This document shows positions 30,735-38,870 of a stretch of DNA of 64,000 nucleotides, piece after piece (position 1 is the first letter of the stretch; each line of letters begins with the position of its first letter). The notes under the pieces are model-generated. The model did no database searches, was not told where the DNA came from, and saw only the letters and a list, made by a program, of their open reading frames with translations. The position numbers and the translations under genes are program-made. Source of the stretch: Bacteroidaceae bacterium (lineage in GTDB: Bacteria > Bacteroidota > Bacteroidia > Bacteroidales > Bacteroidaceae); the NCBI GenBank assembly GCA_017379075.1, contig JAFNXL010000010.1, positions 1-64,000 on the forward strand, written 5' to 3'.

Positions 30735-31520
30735 ATGAAACACAAAAAAGTGAGTTTTCTACTGTGTCTGTCCATGCTCTTCGGCATGTTGTGCCAGGCC
30801 GAGGCCAAAGCGCCGAAGTATAAGCTGATTTGGAAAGAGGATTTCAACGGAAACCGGATCAATGAAAAGTATTGGAGCAAGATTCCACGCGGAGGTTCGG
30901 AATGGTCTGTCCATCTGTCAGACCATCCTTCGCTGTATGAAGTGAAAAAGGGCAAACTGATGCTGCACGGCGTGCAGAACAACGGCATACTGCCCAACGA
31001 CACCGCCGACTACCTGACCGCCGGAATCTATACCAAGGACAAGTTTACCGTGGGTTATGGAAAAGTGGAGGTGCGTACCAAACTGGAGGGCGCGCAAAGC
31101 GCATGGCCCGCTATTTGGATGCTCCCCCAGGGCGGAAGGTGGCCCGAGGACGGAGAGGTGGACCTCATGGAACGCCTGCACAAGCACGACTACATTCATC
31201 AGACGGTGCATTCCAACTACACGGAGGTGGAGAAGGAAACCAAGAATCCGCCCTATGGCGCCACCCCAAAGTGTAACCCCGAGGCTTTCAACGTCTATGC
31301 TGTGGAGATTCTGCCAGACAGTCTGGTGTTCTCTATCAACGGCAAACCCACATTCTCCTATCCCAACATCCACAAGGAAGGGCAATACCCCTTTGGCACA
31401 CCCTACTTCCTGCTGATTGACATGCAGATTGGCGCCACATGGATGGAAGCGCCCGACCCCAACGACTATCCCATCAAAATGACAGTAGACTGGGTGAAGG
31501 TATACGAACTGGAACAGTAA
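30735..31520 (+). CDS. GH16 endo-beta-glucanase (laminarinase-like), secreted
   Basis: Glycoside hydrolase family 16 enzyme of 261 aa, single domain. An N-terminal signal peptide ends near AEAKA. The fold begins with YKLIWKEDFNG and the active site is the family motif EVDLME (DGEVDLMERL, about residue 141), with the two Glu as nucleophile and acid/base. Conserved Trp/Tyr features (SAWPAIWMLPQ, DWVKVYELEQ) fit the endo-1,3(4)-glucanase branch, but the substrate is inferred from family only. A 19-bp inverted repeat follows the stop. A near-identical copy of the last 41 codons lies 1.6 kb downstream beyond an ATPase gene, indicating a past tandem paralogue or duplication. Confidence 0.88.
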   Translation: MKHKKVSFLLCLSMLFGMLCQAEAKAPKYKLIWKEDFNGNRINEKYWSKIPRGGSEWSVHLSDHPSLYEVKKGKLMLHGVQNNGILPNDTADYLTAGIYTKDKFTVGYGKVEVRTKLEGAQSAWPAIWMLPQGGRWPEDGEVDLMERLHKHDYIHQTVHSNYTEVEKETKNPPYGATPKCNPEAFNVYAVEILPDSLVFSINGKPTFSYPNIHKEGQYPFGTPYFLLIDMQIGATWMEAPDPNDYPIKMTVDWVKVYELEQ

Positions 31521-31534
31521 AGACCCTTTATAAA

Positions 31535-31596
31535 AAGTGCGATAGTTTACCAAGTATGTTTTATACCCACATTTGGTAAACTATCGCACTTCTTTT
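31535..31596. terminator. Bidirectional terminator with perfect 19-bp stem
   Basis: A 19-bp perfect inverted repeat, arms 31535-31553 and 31573-31591, loop 19 nt, followed by TTTTT on the plus strand and preceded by an A run (T run on the minus strand). It separates the convergent GH16 and ATPase genes. Confidence 0.8.
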
Positions 31597-31679
31597 TCAT
31601 CAAAAACAACCTCGGAAGAACCTCATTGCGATGATTTCCTCTTATGGTCTAAAACGTGACCATATTGAGAACACCCTTG

Positions 31680-32849
31680 CTAATAGGTTAATCCAAACTG
31701 CCAAAGAGGAATAATATTGCCGTATCCCGTCTCAATATCATCCTTAACGACATAGCCTTGCTCTACATTTTGTATCTGCTTCTGCTTTTTCTTCTTACCA
31801 CCAACCTCAAAGGTGTATCTATCAGTTACGAGGAAGTCTGAGACAAGAGAGGATGCGATGTCGTGGGCAACCCTCATCTGATTAAAGAAGAAAGTCTCAC
31901 GAATGGTACCTATCTCTGTATTCTCTTTTCCTAATACATATATCAATGTGGGATTATCAAGATAGACTTTATCCACTCTTCCAAGTCCTTGTATGCCGCC
32001 AGTACTGTCACGAAGCTGACCTATTAGTCCCGCCTTCTCCAACCATGCACAAAGATCGGCAATATTATTACGTGAAACCTCCAACTGCCCCCCAAGCTGT
32101 GTAAAATTCGGCTTAAAGGGTGCCGCTTGGGCTATGATGGCCAGTAGTCGCTTCAGTTTTCTGATAGTGGCTGGTGTAAGGTCGGCATACTGAGCTATAT
32201 CTACTTCAAGTGTGGTATTTACCATCTGCATGATATAACGTTCAATGTTATCATCCCTGAAAGGATAATATCCCCGCTTCAGATAGTCGGTAAAATGCTG
32301 GAGAGGCAGGAATCCACGTGGCAACACAACCTCCTGAGCAAGAATCTGATGGATATTGTAAATAGGCAACTCTATCTGATGAAACAATTCAAGATACTCA
32401 CGATATGAGAGACCTTGCATCTCAAAAGTCAGAACACGACGGCTTAAATCAGCTACGCCTTTGGATATATCAAGGACGGAAGAACCCGTAAAGAACACAT
32501 GCAGTTCTGAATGATAGTCGTAAATAAGTTTCAGTTCGCGCGACCATCCTTTGTACTTATGAATCTCGTCGATGAAGAGGTACTTGCCACCCATACGTGC
32601 AAAGGCATCGGCCAGGTCAACCAGTGTGTGGGTTGAAAAATACAAATCTTCTGCAACCACATAGAGTGTTTCCTTTCGTGGCAGATTCTCCTTGATGTAT
32701 TGCAGCACCATAGTGGTTTTTCCCACTCCACGAGGTCCCAGTAGTCCTACGACACGCGCCTGCCAGTCTATACGATCATACATATAACGATGAAACGTGG
32801 AAGTCGTTTCACGCAGCAGTTTATCAAATGTGGCTTGTAATCTCTCCAT
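31680..32849 (-). CDS. AAA ATPase of the AAA_14/DUF4143 type
   Basis: ATPase of 389 aa. The N-terminal AAA domain carries Walker A GPRGVGKTTM (about residue 38), Walker B YLFIDEIHKY and a sensor stretch VFFTGSSVLDISKG. The C-terminal half (KRLLAIIAQAAPFKPN, LEVSRNNIADLCAWLEKAGLI) resembles the winged-helix plus nuclease-like DUF4143 tail common to this widespread Bacteroidota family, whose function is not established. The start is the ATG at 32849 (MERLQATFDK); the longer frame from 32909 would begin upstream of the promoter. A -7 box lies at 32883-32876 and three 33-bp iterons lie over and upstream of -33. The gene sits between the GH16 gene and a copied GH16 tail, so it appears inserted. 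These genes are often present in many copies per genome. Confidence 0.82.
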   Translation of the reverse strand: MERLQATFDKLLRETTSTFHRYMYDRIDWQARVVGLLGPRGVGKTTMVLQYIKENLPRKETLYVVAEDLYFSTHTLVDLADAFARMGGKYLFIDEIHKYKGWSRELKLIYDYHSELHVFFTGSSVLDISKGVADLSRRVLTFEMQGLSYREYLELFHQIELPIYNIHQILAQEVVLPRGFLPLQHFTDYLKRGYYPFRDDNIERYIMQMVNTTLEVDIAQYADLTPATIRKLKRLLAIIAQAAPFKPNFTQLGGQLEVSRNNIADLCAWLEKAGLIGQLRDSTGGIQGLGRVDKVYLDNPTLIYVLGKENTEIGTIRETFFFNQMRVAHDIASSLVSDFLVTDRYTFEVGGKKKKQKQIQNVEQGYVVKDDIETGYGNIIPLWQFGLTY

Positions 32850-32875
32850 AAATGACTGATGATGTGATTTTAGCA

Positions 32876-32883
32876 CAAAGATA
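32876..32883 (-). promoter_or_regulatory. Promoter -7 element of the ATPase gene
   Basis: On the minus strand TATCTTTG matches TAnnTTTG; predicted transcription start is near 32869, 20 bases before the ATG. The -33 region overlaps the first iteron. Confidence 0.6.
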
Positions 32884-32900
32884 TACAAAATCTCTGAATA

Positions 32901-32984
32901 TGCACTCAAAAAAGTGCAATTATCTCACAAAAACGCACTGAACACAGTGCAAAATGCCCACAAAATCGCACTTAACAGGGTGCA
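32901..32984. repeat. Three iterons with 33-bp spacing in the ATPase promoter
   Basis: GCACT begins at 32902, 32935 and 32968, exactly 33 bases apart. Each is followed by a short spacer and a near-complementary GTGC half, for example GCACTGAACACAGTGC. The second and third copies share longer flanks (CACAAAA before, CAAA after). Likely operator sites for a DNA-binding regulator, perhaps the ATPase itself (inference). Confidence 0.75.
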
Positions 32985-32995
32985 AATCTTAAATA

Positions 32996-33133
32996 ATGGA
33001 CGTAATCGGCACACCCTACTTCCTGCTGATTGACATGCAGATTGGCGCCACATGGATGGAAGCGCCTGACCCCAACGACTATCCCATCAAAATGACAGTA
33101 GACTGGGTGAAGATCTATGAACTGGAAAAATAA
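32996..33133 (+). pseudogene. Fragment of a GH16 gene (last 41 codons)
   Basis: Bases 33008-33133 are nearly identical to 31395-31520, the 3' end of the GH16 gene, and encode GTPYFLLIDMQIGATWMEAP to the C-terminus, with conservative changes only (VKVYELEQ becomes VKIYELEK). All catalytic residues are missing. Four extra codons (M-D-V-I, ATG at 32996) precede it in frame, so a 45-residue peptide could be made, but it would be non-functional. Most likely the remnant of a second tandem GH16 gene whose 5' part was lost when the ATPase segment came in. Confidence 0.85.
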
Positions 33134-33247
33134 TTTATAGAACATTCCTTAAGGCTAATGCAGTACTGTAAGTACATTCCGCACGTGTGGAAAGGTTATT
33201 TACAGCGCTGTATCTTACATGCGGAAAGACAAATAAAGGACAAAATC

Positions 33248-33279
33248 TTTCCGCATTTCATTTTTTTTAAATAATTTTG
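33248..33279 (+). promoter_or_regulatory. Promoter of the B12 operon
   Basis: TAATTTTG at 33272-33279 matches TAnnTTTG, with TTTC at 33248-33251 exactly 20 bases upstream. Transcription would start near 33286, right at the riboswitch. An inverted repeat TGCGGAAAG/CTTTCCGCA (33220-33255) overlaps the -33 element. Confidence 0.6.
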
Positions 33280-33287
33280 CAAACGAA

Positions 33288-33441
33288 TCAACGGTTAAGG
33301 GAATCAGGTGAAAGTCCTGAACTGTCCCGCAGCTGTAAGTCTCACCCCAAATTCCGTCTTGGAAAATTTGAGCCACTGGAATCCTAAAGAACCGGGAAGG
33401 TGTCCGAGAAAGGAAGAGACAAGTCAGAAGACCTGCCGTAT
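33288..33441 (+). ncRNA. Cobalamin (AdoCbl-type) riboswitch
   Basis: All conserved blocks of the B12 aptamer appear in order: GGTGAAAGTCC (33307-33317), CCCGCAGCTGTAAGTC (33326-33341), GAGCCACTGG (33370-33379), CCGGGAAGG and the B12 box AGTCAGAAGACCTGCC (33422-33437). It begins at the predicted transcription start and lies about 70 bases before the first gene of a B12 transport operon, so ligand binding should reduce expression of the operon when B12 is plentiful. The gap to the ATG holds a small hairpin (TTGCCAAGGCAA) that could serve the switching, perhaps by masking the translation start (inference). Confidence 0.95.
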
Positions 33442-33509
33442 ATGATTTGCCAAGGCAAGTTTCACGAACCGAGGAGAACGTGTATAACTATTTTAATTCA
33501 TATTTCAAG

Positions 33510-34250
33510 ATGAAAGCATTACGACTTTTTGTATGCCTGCTGTGTGTTGGCATGCTGGCTGCATCATGCAGCAATGATGAGAACGAGGCAAGGATTGAAA
33601 CCGTCACTTTTGAAGGTGAATACTGGAATTTGCTGATTGACAACGCCCAGTATGGCGGTCCGCTGCTCTACGGCAACCTGGCCTCTGCCTATCGGTGGAT
33701 TGACGAAGGAACCCACCTAAGCGGCGGCATGACCAATGCCTGGGGCGGAGACTATGGATACACCGAAGGCGGTATCGCCATAAGCAACTATGTAAGCGAT
33801 GACTTTGAGCACCACAACGACTTCACCCACCAACTGGAAGCGCCCTCTACCGTGGGCGGAAAGAACTTTGCAATGGTTTACTGTGCCACACAGGATGAAA
33901 ACCTCACCACGCTGAGCATTCTGGACGACAAGCCTCATGTAATCCGCTCCATGCAGATCTGCCCTTCCACCTATGTGATAGGAGCGGCCAAATACGGAAC
34001 CGACTTTTGCAAAGCCCTTACCGGCAAAGATGACTTCCTCACCCTCCACATCACGGCAGACAACGGTGCGTCCATGCAGGTCAACCTGGTGGAAAATGGA
34101 CAGATACAAACCTCATGGAAGGAAATCAGCCTGAGCGAACTGGGCGCAATACGTTCACTCAGCTTCAGCATGAGCGGCAGCGACAGCTCAGAATGGGGTC
34201 TGAACACACCGACCTACTTTGCCATAGACAACATTGTAGTTGAATTATAA
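33510..34250 (+). CDS. DUF4465 lipoprotein, BtuH-like B12-binding candidate
   Basis: Lipoprotein of 246 aa, first gene under the B12 riboswitch. The lipobox ends at Cys20 (LAASC), then SNDENE, which suits surface export. DUF4465 features are visible: TVTFEGEYWN, GGPLLYGNLASAYRWIDEGT, NFAMVYCATQ and the ending WGLNTPTYFAIDNI. DUF4465-type proteins in Bacteroidota B12 loci include surface cobalamin binders (BtuH); assignment here rests on that family memory plus operon position. The start is the ATG at 33510 (MKALRLFV); the longer frame from 33447 would begin at the end of the riboswitch. It ends 8 bases before the BtuG-like gene. Confidence 0.82.
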   Translation: MKALRLFVCLLCVGMLAASCSNDENEARIETVTFEGEYWNLLIDNAQYGGPLLYGNLASAYRWIDEGTHLSGGMTNAWGGDYGYTEGGIAISNYVSDDFEHHNDFTHQLEAPSTVGGKNFAMVYCATQDENLTTLSILDDKPHVIRSMQICPSTYVIGAAKYGTDFCKALTGKDDFLTLHITADNGASMQVNLVENGQIQTSWKEISLSELGAIRSLSFSMSGSDSSEWGLNTPTYFAIDNIVVEL

Positions 34251-34258
34251 TTAAAATA

Positions 34259-35362
34259 ATGTACATCAAATACCTGCTACTGACGTTCCTGACCCTTTTG
34301 TGCGCTTGCAACGGCACGGACATTGAGAACGCGGAAGAGAACTTCGAGCACACCGGAAAGGGCGTATTCATACTGAACGAGGGCAACTACAACAGTGGAA
34401 ACAGCACCCTCTCCTATTATCGTCCCGACACAAAGACGGTGGAGAACGGTATCTTCCGCCGCGCCAACGACCGCAAGCTGGGCGACACCGGGCAATCCAT
34501 GACGCTGCACAACAACACACTGTACATTGCCATGGAGAACAGCGGCATCGTATGGGGCATTGATGCGGAGACCTTCCGTGTGAAAGGCCAACTCACCGCA
34601 TCGCAGACCAGCCACATGATCAACCCGCGCTTTGTCCACATCGTCAATAGGGAGAAAGCCTATATCAGCGACCTGTATGCACCGTACATCACGGTGTTCA
34701 ACCCCACCACCTTTCAACCCATAGGCAGCATACACACCGGACAACCTTCGGCCAACGGATACAGCAGCACGGAGAACATGGTACAATACGGCCACCGTGT
34801 GTTTACCAACTGCTGGAGCTACAGCAACAGGATTCTGGCCATTGACACCCGGACAGACGAGGTGTGCGACAGCCTTACCCTGGGCAGCTGGCAACCCAAG
34901 AGTATGGTGGTGGATGCCCACGGCAAGCTGTGGGTGCTGACCGACGGCGGATATTATACGGGAGACGAGAGCTTTGGCGACAACATTCCCCATCTGTACC
35001 GCATTGACGCCAACACACTGGAGATTGAGCTGGAACAGGCACTGGATGCCGATGACGCCAACGTGCAGATTGCCACCAACCAGGACAAGACGGTGCTGTA
35101 CATCGTGAACAACGACATCTACCGCATGCATATCACTGACGAACATCTGCCCGTGCGTCCCTTTATCAGCGCGCCCACCGACAGCAAGGGCAACCGACAC
35201 AAGCTCTATGCCATCGGGGTGCATCCCCAAAACGGAGAAATCTATGTGGCCGATGCCGTAGACTACAGCCAGTCCGGCACCGTCTACCGCTACTCGGCAG
35301 ATGGAAAACCTATAGACCAGTTCCGCACAGGCATCAACCCTAACGGATTTGCATTCAAATGA
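34259..35362 (+). CDS. btuG: BtuG-like beta-propeller surface lipoprotein (B12 capture)
   Basis: Lipoprotein of 367 aa with Cys17 at the lipobox (LLCAC). The body is a beta-propeller of YncE/DUF5074 type: repeated strands such as GKGVFILNEGNYNSGNSTLSYY, NTLYIAMENSGIVWGID, KAYISDLYAPYITVFNP and GEIYVADAVDYSQSGTVYRY. In Bacteroides, BtuG is a surface propeller that binds cobalamin very tightly and caps BtuB; family, order and riboswitch control all match. It overlaps the next gene by ATGA (35359-35362), so translation is coupled. The symbol is assigned by similarity, not by proven binding. Confidence 0.85.
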   Translation: MYIKYLLLTFLTLLCACNGTDIENAEENFEHTGKGVFILNEGNYNSGNSTLSYYRPDTKTVENGIFRRANDRKLGDTGQSMTLHNNTLYIAMENSGIVWGIDAETFRVKGQLTASQTSHMINPRFVHIVNREKAYISDLYAPYITVFNPTTFQPIGSIHTGQPSANGYSSTENMVQYGHRVFTNCWSYSNRILAIDTRTDEVCDSLTLGSWQPKSMVVDAHGKLWVLTDGGYYTGDESFGDNIPHLYRIDANTLEIELEQALDADDANVQIATNQDKTVLYIVNNDIYRMHITDEHLPVRPFISAPTDSKGNRHKLYAIGVHPQNGEIYVADAVDYSQSGTVYRYSADGKPIDQFRTGINPNGFAFK

Positions 35363-36849
35363 AAAGATTCATGACCCGTCTCATTCTTCTTATCCTGTGC
35401 TCATCGTGGATTTGCGCCTGCCAGGAAGATACGCCCAAAGGCCACCTTCCCACCATCAGATGGGAAGAGACCTCGCGCAGATTCCGCATACAGGCCGGAG
35501 AAGCCCTTACCCTGATTCCCATCTTGGGATACACGGACAAACAGACCACCTACGCATGGAGCATCGAAGGCGAGACGGTGTGCAAGGAAGCGGAATACAC
35601 CTTCACCACAACCGTGCCCGGCACATACTTCATCCTGCTGCGCGTAAGCAACGCTTTCGGCACCGCCGAGGACGAGGTAAAGATTACGGTAAGCGAAAAA
35701 GCCCCCTCGCAGACCACGCCCGAACTTCCGCCAAACGACGGGAAGTTCAGATGGCATTTTGCACAAACTGTATTCCATGTGAGCCAAGGACGGAGCATCC
35801 GCATCAGCCCTTCATGGATTGAAAACGGAGAAGGGGCAAGTTACCGATGGACACTGAACGGAACCGAAACGGAACCGACAACGGAAAAGCCCTGTTTCAT
35901 CTTTTCTGCCACGGAAGTGGGAGAACAAAAGCTAACGCTGACTGCACAACTGGATTCCGCCTCCGTGACGCAGGAATTCGGCATAACGGTGTGTCCGCCA
36001 GAGGGCACTTTCCGTCGCGAAGCATCGGCCTCCAGTCGCGCAGAGGCAAATCGGGTATATGCCTACCGTCCCGCACCGGGCGCCATGGTAAACGGCTACA
36101 AGATCATTGGGCCGGGGTTTCCTCCGGGATGCACACACGAGGAGGCCTGCGACACAGTATTGAGCCACCTGAACCGCCAATGGATGACCAGTCTGGGCGG
36201 ATGGGGAGGCTATCTGATTGTCGGCTTCGACCACAGCATAGCAAACAGTGGAGAATATGACCTCTGCATTAAAGGCAATCCTTTCAACTATCAGTCGGAA
36301 CCCGGCATCATCTGGGTGAGCCAGGATGAGAATGGCGACGGACAGCCCAACGACACATGGTACGAGTTGGCAGGGTCGGAATACGGCACAGCAAACTGGG
36401 AAGCCGACTATGCCATGACCTATCACCGTCCATCACAGCCCTACTCTGCTGTGGCATGGCAAGACAAGCACGGAGAGACAGGCCTCATCCCCTATCTGAG
36501 TTACTGGAATCCCGAACCCTCATACTGGCAAGACTGGATGGAAGGCGAGACGCTGACCTTCCACGGCAGCCGCCTGGCCAGCCGGCACAGTTATGAAAAC
36601 GGAGTGAGCAAGTTGCCCGCCTATCCCTGGGGCTATGCGGACAACGACGGAAACGACAACACCAGCACGCCAATTGGCAAGGCCGGACTGTTCAAGATAA
36701 ACCATGCACGCAACTGGGAAGGACGTGAGGCCAACCTGGCGTATATTGACTTTGTTAAGGTGCAGAGCGCACAAACCGGCTATACGCCCAATCTGGGCGA
36801 AATCTCCACTGAGGTATATTACATCGGCGACTATCATCTGATGAAATGA
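35359..36849 (+). CDS. B12-locus surface lipoprotein with PKD-like domains
   Basis: Lipoprotein of 496 aa, Cys21 at the lipobox (ICAC), then QEDT. Two immunoglobulin/PKD-like segments follow (TTYAWSIEGETVCKEAEYTF near residue 70; SYRWTLNGTETEPTTEKPCF near 165). The C-terminal 270 residues form a distinct conserved-looking domain (NGYKIIGPGFPPGC, GWGGYLIVGFDHSIANSGEY, ISTEVYYIGDYHL). Proteins of this type recur next to btuB in Bacteroidota as cell-surface proteins of unknown role. Coupled to its neighbours by 4-base overlaps at both ends, it is probably an extra B12 or corrinoid capture component (inference). No enzymatic motif seen. Confidence 0.75.
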   Translation: MKRFMTRLILLILCSSWICACQEDTPKGHLPTIRWEETSRRFRIQAGEALTLIPILGYTDKQTTYAWSIEGETVCKEAEYTFTTTVPGTYFILLRVSNAFGTAEDEVKITVSEKAPSQTTPELPPNDGKFRWHFAQTVFHVSQGRSIRISPSWIENGEGASYRWTLNGTETEPTTEKPCFIFSATEVGEQKLTLTAQLDSASVTQEFGITVCPPEGTFRREASASSRAEANRVYAYRPAPGAMVNGYKIIGPGFPPGCTHEEACDTVLSHLNRQWMTSLGGWGGYLIVGFDHSIANSGEYDLCIKGNPFNYQSEPGIIWVSQDENGDGQPNDTWYELAGSEYGTANWEADYAMTYHRPSQPYSAVAWQDKHGETGLIPYLSYWNPEPSYWQDWMEGETLTFHGSRLASRHSYENGVSKLPAYPWGYADNDGNDNTSTPIGKAGLFKINHARNWEGREANLAYIDFVKVQSAQTGYTPNLGEISTEVYYIGDYHLMK

Positions 36850-38870
36850 AAAAGTGGTGTCTGCTTCTGCTCGGTTTGCTTCCTGTTACGGCGTGGACAC
36901 AGGAAACCACATCGCTCCGCGGTGTGCAGGTAACCGCACAACGCCGGCTCACCGATACGGGACTGCAAAAAAGCTCGCTTGACAGCACCATACTGCATGA
37001 CCACATCGCCTCTTCCCTGGCAGACATCCTGACCCGGCACTCCACCCTCTTCATCAAAAGCTATGGCAGGGCCACGGAAAGTACGGCCGAATTCAGAGGC
37101 ACGTCGCCCAGCCACACGCAAGTAACCTGGAACGGCATGCGCATCAACTCGCCCATGTTAGGCACAGTGGACTTCAGCACCATTCCTTCCTATTTTATCG
37201 ACCAGGCCACCCTTTACCACGGTGCAAGCAGCATGCACCTTACGGGCGGCGGACTGGGCGGTGCGGTGGAGCTGAAGAGCCTTGTCCCCAACATATCCGG
37301 TAATTCGCTGCAATATGTCCAGGGCATAGGCTCGTACAGCACATACGACCAGTTCCTGCAGTTCAGCCACACCGGGCCGAAGTGGCGCAGCAACACCCGT
37401 CTGGTGTACAGTACCAGCAAGAACGATTTCAGCTACATCAACCATGACAAGAAGGTGGACGTAAGGGACGAGCAGGGGAACATTGTCCACAGTTACCATC
37501 CCAAGGAACGCAACCAAAGCGGATACTTCACGGACATCCATGCCCTGCAGGACATTTTCTATAATGACGGAGCAGGAAACCGCATGGGGCTTTCCGTATG
37601 GTATGCCCATCACAAAAGAGGATTGCCGTTTCTGAGCGTGGACTACAAGGACGACACAGACTTCACCAACGAGCAGGGCCAAAACACCCTGCGCAGTGTG
37701 CTGAGCTGGACACACACGGAAAGCCAGTGGAAATCCACGGTGCGTGGCGGATATGCCTATCAGGACATCGCCTATGACTACCATACCACCCGACAGGGCA
37801 TAAAGAACGACATCACCCAAAGCCGAAGCCACACGTACAATGGCTATGTACAGGCCGAGGCAGACTATCTGCCCCACGAGAAATGGATGCTGAACGCCAA
37901 AGCCGAAGCCTATTACAACAAGGTGAGGAGCCATGACAAAAGTCCGTTCCAGCAGCACGAGAACTACAACAAGGGACGTATGGAATACCACGGCAGCCTG
38001 CAGGCCCGTTGGCGACCCGTATCACCGTTCAGCGTTGCCGCCATCATCAGAGAAGAGATTTACGGCAAGAAATGGATTCCGGTCATGCCCGCCCTGTTTG
38101 CCGACTATGTGCTTTATGCCCCGTGGAAATTGGTGGCCAAGGCATCTGTGGCACGCAATTACCGCTATCCGTCCATGAACGACCTTTACTTCAAACCCGG
38201 CGGCAATCCCGACTTGGAACCGGAGAAAGGATTTACCTACGATGCCGGCTTGGAATGGGACATCCGAAGCAAGGCTTTCCAACTGAAAGGCTCGTTCAGC
38301 GCATTCGACTCGTACATCAAGGACTGGATTCTGTGGACACCCAATACCAAAGGCTATTGGCAGCCAAGCAACGTGAAAAAGGTGCACAACTACGGCACGG
38401 AAATCATGCTGGAAGCCGTCACGAAGATAAGCAAGCACACAAGAGCAAGCCTTACAGCCAACTATGCCTTTACGCCAAGCATCAACCAAGGCAAGCCGTC
38501 AAACGACAACGACGCCTCGTATGGCAAGCAACTCTGCTATGTGCCCAAGCACTCGGCCAACATTTCCGCACGGCTGGAATGGAAGACCTGGGCGCTGCAA
38601 TATAAATGGATCCACTACAGCGAGCGCTTCACCACCACAAGCAACGAGTCGGACTACATCACCGGACAGCTGAAACCCTATTTCATGTCTGACATGGCCA
38701 TTGAAAAGGCTTTCCACTGGAAACGGCTCGACGCGTCTGTAAAAGTCGTAGTGAACAATCTGCTGGACACAGACTATGTAACGGTGCTGTCCCGACCAAT
38801 GGCAGGGCGGAACTTTGAAATATTCATCCAACTGAGACCCTTATGGAAACAAAAAAGACAAGCGTTCTGA
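36846..38870 (+). CDS. btuB: TonB-dependent B12 receptor, BtuB-like
   Basis: Outer membrane TonB-dependent transporter of 674 aa. The signal peptide (MKKWCLLLLGLLPVTAWTQ) leads into a plug with LRGVQVTAQRR (TonB-box region) and RGTSPSHTQVTWNGMRINSPMLG, HGASSMHLTGGGLGGAVEL. The barrel ends KRLDASVKVVVNNLLDTDY and MAGRNFEIFIQL. It is smaller than the SusC proteins and has no carboxypeptidase-like N-terminal domain, as expected for BtuB. Position between the BtuG-like lipoproteins and the BtuFCD genes, all under one riboswitch, makes cobalamin the likely substrate. Overlaps: 4 bases with the preceding gene, 28 with the next. Confidence 0.9.
   Translation: MKKWCLLLLGLLPVTAWTQETTSLRGVQVTAQRRLTDTGLQKSSLDSTILHDHIASSLADILTRHSTLFIKSYGRATESTAEFRGTSPSHTQVTWNGMRINSPMLGTVDFSTIPSYFIDQATLYHGASSMHLTGGGLGGAVELKSLVPNISGNSLQYVQGIGSYSTYDQFLQFSHTGPKWRSNTRLVYSTSKNDFSYINHDKKVDVRDEQGNIVHSYHPKERNQSGYFTDIHALQDIFYNDGAGNRMGLSVWYAHHKRGLPFLSVDYKDDTDFTNEQGQNTLRSVLSWTHTESQWKSTVRGGYAYQDIAYDYHTTRQGIKNDITQSRSHTYNGYVQAEADYLPHEKWMLNAKAEAYYNKVRSHDKSPFQQHENYNKGRMEYHGSLQARWRPVSPFSVAAIIREEIYGKKWIPVMPALFADYVLYAPWKLVAKASVARNYRYPSMNDLYFKPGGNPDLEPEKGFTYDAGLEWDIRSKAFQLKGSFSAFDSYIKDWILWTPNTKGYWQPSNVKKVHNYGTEIMLEAVTKISKHTRASLTANYAFTPSINQGKPSNDNDASYGKQLCYVPKHSANISARLEWKTWALQYKWIHYSERFTTTSNESDYITGQLKPYFMSDMAIEKAFHWKRLDASVKVVVNNLLDTDYVTVLSRPMAGRNFEIFIQLRPLWKQKRQAF

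Noticed and set aside
31680..33133. Insertion sequence around the ATPase gene
   Set aside because: No transposase, no terminal inverted repeats at both ends and no short target-site duplication could be seen; only the GH16 tail copy brackets the gene.
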